Shown here in pieces: positions 61,164 to 64,000 of a DNA stretch of 64,000 nt. The stretch is from the NCBI GenBank assembly GCA_905181885.1, contig CAJIZI010000003.1:1-64000 (forward strand), read 5' to 3'. Position 1 is the stretch's first letter; the number at the start of each line of letters is the position of its first letter. The notes under the pieces were generated by a model. The model was not told the origin of the DNA and ran no database searches. It saw only the letters and a program-made list of their open reading frames with translations. The stretch comes from an uncultured Gammaproteobacteria bacterium. GTDB taxonomy: Bacteria; Pseudomonadota; Gammaproteobacteria; Nitrosococcales; Methylophagaceae. A program made the position numbers and the translations under genes.

Positions 61164-61742
61164 CTAACGGTCAAGAAAATTTTTAAGCAAGGCATGGCCC
61201 TGTTCGGTCAAGATAGATTCGGGATGAAATTGCACACCCTCAACTGGCAATGTTTTATGCTGGATCCCCATTATTTCATCAAGGCTTCCATCATCATTTT
61301 CAGTCCAAGCAGTGATATCAAAACAGTCTGGTAAACTTGCCTTATTGACAACCAAAGAGTGATACCTGGTTGCTTTAAAAGGACTTTCTATTCCCTTGAA
61401 AACACTATGGTTGTTGTGATGGATGGGTGATGTTTTCCCATGCATTATTGCATTGGCATGAACGATGTCTCCACCGAAGGCTTGACCGATAGATTGGTGC
61501 CCTAAGCAGACTCCTAAAATAGGCTTTTTGGTAGAGAAATGACGTATAACATTTAGTGAAATACCAGCTTCATTGGGTGTGCATGGGCCGGGTGAAATGA
61601 CGATCTTGTCTGGGTTAAGAGTCTCAATTTCGGCAATAGTAATTTTGTCATTACGATGTACCTGCACGTCTGCGCCAAGTTCACCAAAGTATTGAACGAG
61701 GTTATATGTGAATGAGTCATAATTATCTATCATCAATAACAT
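61164..61742 (-). CDS. trpG: Anthranilate synthase component II
   Basis: [23 protein letters not shown]...[16 protein letters not shown]. Confidence 0.97.
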   Translation of the reverse strand: MLLMIDNYDSFTYNLVQYFGELGADVQVHRNDKITIAEIETLNPDKIVISPGPCTPNEAGISLNVIRHFSTKKPILGVCLGHQSIGQAFGGDIVHANAIMHGKTSPIHHNNHSVFKGIESPFKATRYHSLVVNKASLPDCFDITAWTENDDGSLDEIMGIQHKTLPVEGVQFHPESILTEQGHALLKNFLDR

Positions 61743-61756
61743 TGAGTGATGTCCAT

Positions 61757-63259
61757 CTATTTTTGTTTACGTTGATTAAGATCAAGGCCTGCTTCAGCCA
61801 TTGATACTGCACGGAAAATAGCCCGTGCTTTATTCATAGTTTCCTGCCATTCCATTTCAGGGACAGAGTCATATACAATACCAGCCCCAGCTTGAATATG
61901 CAGTGTATCGTCTTTGATGACTGCGGTACGAATGGCAATGGCTGTATCCATATTGCCAGACCAAGATAAGTAACCCACGGCACCAGCATAGACCCCACGC
62001 TTTATGGGCTCTAATTCATCTATTATTTCCATAGCACGAACCTTAGCTGCACCGCTAACAGTACCAGCAGGAAAGGTTGCTCGTAAAGCATCAATACAAG
62101 TCATATTGGGTATGACTTTACCAGTAACATTGGAAACAATATGCATGACATGAGAATAACGCTCTATGACCATATTTGCAGTGAGCTTAACTGTTCCTAT
62201 TTGGCTTACCCGCCCAGCGTCATTTCTACCAAGGTCTATAAGCATAAGGTGCTCGGCCAATTCTTTTGGGTCTGAAAGTAATTCTTGTTCTAAGGCTTTA
62301 TCTTCTTCGACAGTTTGACCTCGAGGACGTGTACCGGCAATTGGACGAACGGTTATTTCATCTTCTTCCATACGCACTAATATCTCTGGTGAAGAGCCGA
62401 CAATATGAAAGTTTTCCAAGTTTAGGTAATACATATAGGGCGAGGGGTTAAGGGTTCTCAAAGAGCGGTATAAGTCTACTGCTTTAGCTGAAAAGGGCAC
62501 AGAAAGTCGCTGTGAAAGGACGACCTGCATGATATCGCCCTCTGTAATGTATTGCTTTGCTTTTTCGACAGCTTTAATAAAGCCATCATGAGTAAACCCG
62601 GAAACAAAATCTTCTTCATTAACTGTCTTGCTGATATGACTTGTTTGTTTGTTTGGTGTTGCGGTACGCAGACGATTTGTTAAGTCATCCAGGTTTTGTT
62701 GAGCAATGTCGTATGCATTAGGTTTTTCAGGGTCAGCATGAACAATTAAAAACAACCGTCCGGACAAGTTATCAAAAACGATAAGATCGTTAGAGACCAT
62801 TAGCAATATATCTGGGCATTCTAGCGGATCCGGGTTAGGACTATCTCCAAGACGGGGTTCGATATAACGCACGGTGTCATAGCCGAAATAGCCGACTAAA
62901 CCACCATTAAAACGTGGAAGGTTACTTATGTCTGGAACTTTGTATTGGTTTTTATAGTTTTCTATCCATGACAAGGGGTCATCAGAAATAGCTTGGTCAA
63001 TAACTTTGCCTCTGTGACTTGTAACAATCTGTTGACCTGTAACCCGTATTATTGTTTCACAAGGGAGGCCTATAATTGAGTAACGCCCCCACTTTTCACC
63101 ACCATGTACGGATTCAAATAAGTAAGAATAGCCTGTGTCTGCCAACTTTAGATAGGTGCTAAGTGGAGTATCAAGGTCAGCTAGTATTTCTCTGGCAACC
63201 GGAATTCGGTTATAGCCTTGCTTTGCATAAAGGTCAAATTCTACTTGTGTCATTGGCAT
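61757..63259 (-). CDS. trpE: Anthranilate synthase component I
   Basis: [29 protein letters not shown]...[19 protein letters not shown]. Confidence 0.97.
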   Translation of the reverse strand: MPMTQVEFDLYAKQGYNRIPVAREILADLDTPLSTYLKLADTGYSYLFESVHGGEKWGRYSIIGLPCETIIRVTGQQIVTSHRGKVIDQAISDDPLSWIENYKNQYKVPDISNLPRFNGGLVGYFGYDTVRYIEPRLGDSPNPDPLECPDILLMVSNDLIVFDNLSGRLFLIVHADPEKPNAYDIAQQNLDDLTNRLRTATPNKQTSHISKTVNEEDFVSGFTHDGFIKAVEKAKQYITEGDIMQVVLSQRLSVPFSAKAVDLYRSLRTLNPSPYMYYLNLENFHIVGSSPEILVRMEEDEITVRPIAGTRPRGQTVEEDKALEQELLSDPKELAEHLMLIDLGRNDAGRVSQIGTVKLTANMVIERYSHVMHIVSNVTGKVIPNMTCIDALRATFPAGTVSGAAKVRAMEIIDELEPIKRGVYAGAVGYLSWSGNMDTAIAIRTAVIKDDTLHIQAGAGIVYDSVPEMEWQETMNKARAIFRAVSMAEAGLDLNQRKQK

Positions 63260-63262
63260 GAT

Positions 63263-63346
63263 CTAAAAAAGCCTAGTTAATTCTGCAAAGCTATCAATGT
63301 TGGCATCGTGGTCTTTGGTCTCTATTTTGGCTTTGGTTAGTGGCAT
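63263..63346 (-). CDS. 27-codon ORF between rpe and trpE, hypothetical
   Basis: MPLTKAKIETKDHDANIDSFAELTRLF*; ATG two nt after rpe stop. Confidence 0.3.
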   Translation of the reverse strand: MPLTKAKIETKDHDANIDSFAELTRLF

Positions 63347-63349
63347 TGT

Positions 63350-64000
63350 TTAGATTTTAGCTAGTGCAAGTTCTGCACGTAAAGCAGCAATAATAGTTTG
63401 GTAGTGATTAGCATCACTAGCTTGGGCCGCTCCGAATACAGCTGAGCCAGCAACGAAAGTGCGCGCACCAGCTTCTGCCACTTCACGGATATTTTTAATA
63501 TTCACACCACCATCGACTTCTAAGTCGATATCATAACCGCTTTCATCAATCATTTTTCGTGCTTGACGTAACTTCTCTAGCGTATGAGGAATAAAAGACT
63601 GGCCACCGAAACCAGGGTTAACTGACATAAGTAAAATACGGTCAACTTTATCCATTACATGCTCAGCTAACGATAGTGGAGTAGCTGGGTTAAATACTAA
63701 ACCTGTTTTACAGCCTTCCGCTTTTACAAGCTGTAAGCTTCGATCTATATGGTCTGACGCTTCAGGGTGAAAGGTAATGTAACTTGCGCCAGCTTTTGCA
63801 AAATCAGGAATAATACGATCAACGGGCTTGACCATCAAGTGCACGTCAATTTCAGCTGTAACACCGTGTTTTCTGAGCGCTTCACAAACCAGGGGTCCTA
63901 TGGTTAGATTAGGCACGTAGTGGTTATCCATTACATCAAAGTGAACAATATCAGCACCCGAAGCAAGTACGTTGTCTACTTCTTCACCCAAGCGAGCGAA
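63350..64000 (-). CDS. rpe: Ribulose-phosphate 3-epimerase, truncated at window edge
   Basis: [36 protein letters not shown]...[15 protein letters not shown]. Confidence 0.96.
   Translation of the reverse strand, partial: FARLGEEVDNVLASGADIVHFDVMDNHYVPNLTIGPLVCEALRKHGVTAEIDVHLMVKPVDRIIPDFAKAGASYITFHPEASDHIDRSLQLVKAEGCKTGLVFNPATPLSLAEHVMDKVDRILLMSVNPGFGGQSFIPHTLEKLRQARKMIDESGYDIDLEVDGGVNIKNIREVAEAGARTFVAGSAVFGAAQASDANHYQTIIAALRAELALAKI

Noticed and set aside
1-64000. CRISPR array
   Set aside because: No regularly spaced repeat-spacer pattern seen; repeats present are iteron-like, tandem or dispersed.

Overview
The window looks like a gammaproteobacterial chromosome segment; the lineage is inferred only from gene content and order. 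Core blocks are smpB-ssrA, ettA, an ABC exporter, htpX, lexA, mutS / cinA-like / recA / recX / alaS / lysC / csrA / tRNA-Ser / tRNA-Arg, and trpE-G-D-C with rpe. Accessory material is concentrated at about 2.0-21.8 kb (copper resistance, RTX/DUF4214-type proteins, Sel1 and TPR proteins, a decayed glycosidase/kinase locus). A photolyase/oxidative-stress cluster lies at about 28.1-33.9 kb, and a very small tRNA-flanked insertion at 46.26-47.35 kb. The most interesting signals are: (1) a 1,036-bp unit flanked by 62-bp direct repeats of the tRNA-Arg 3' half, carrying a single SRA-like/HNH nuclease gene and no integrase; (2) a directly repeated CAAGTTAAGCATTGA motif lying at or just after the ends of successive plus-strand ORFs (3.2-13.9 kb), so the region reads like an uncharacterised cassette array, with two copies followed by GGTGGTA arm-like repeats also found next to an integrase-like relic downstream of tmRNA; (3) a nine-copy TGTCACG iteron-like cluster at 2.36-2.53 kb; (4) an unusual number of single-base frameshifts, mostly +1, including one in csrA, which must be resolved as sequencing error, decay or recoding. 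Family names come from reading the translations; no database search was run.
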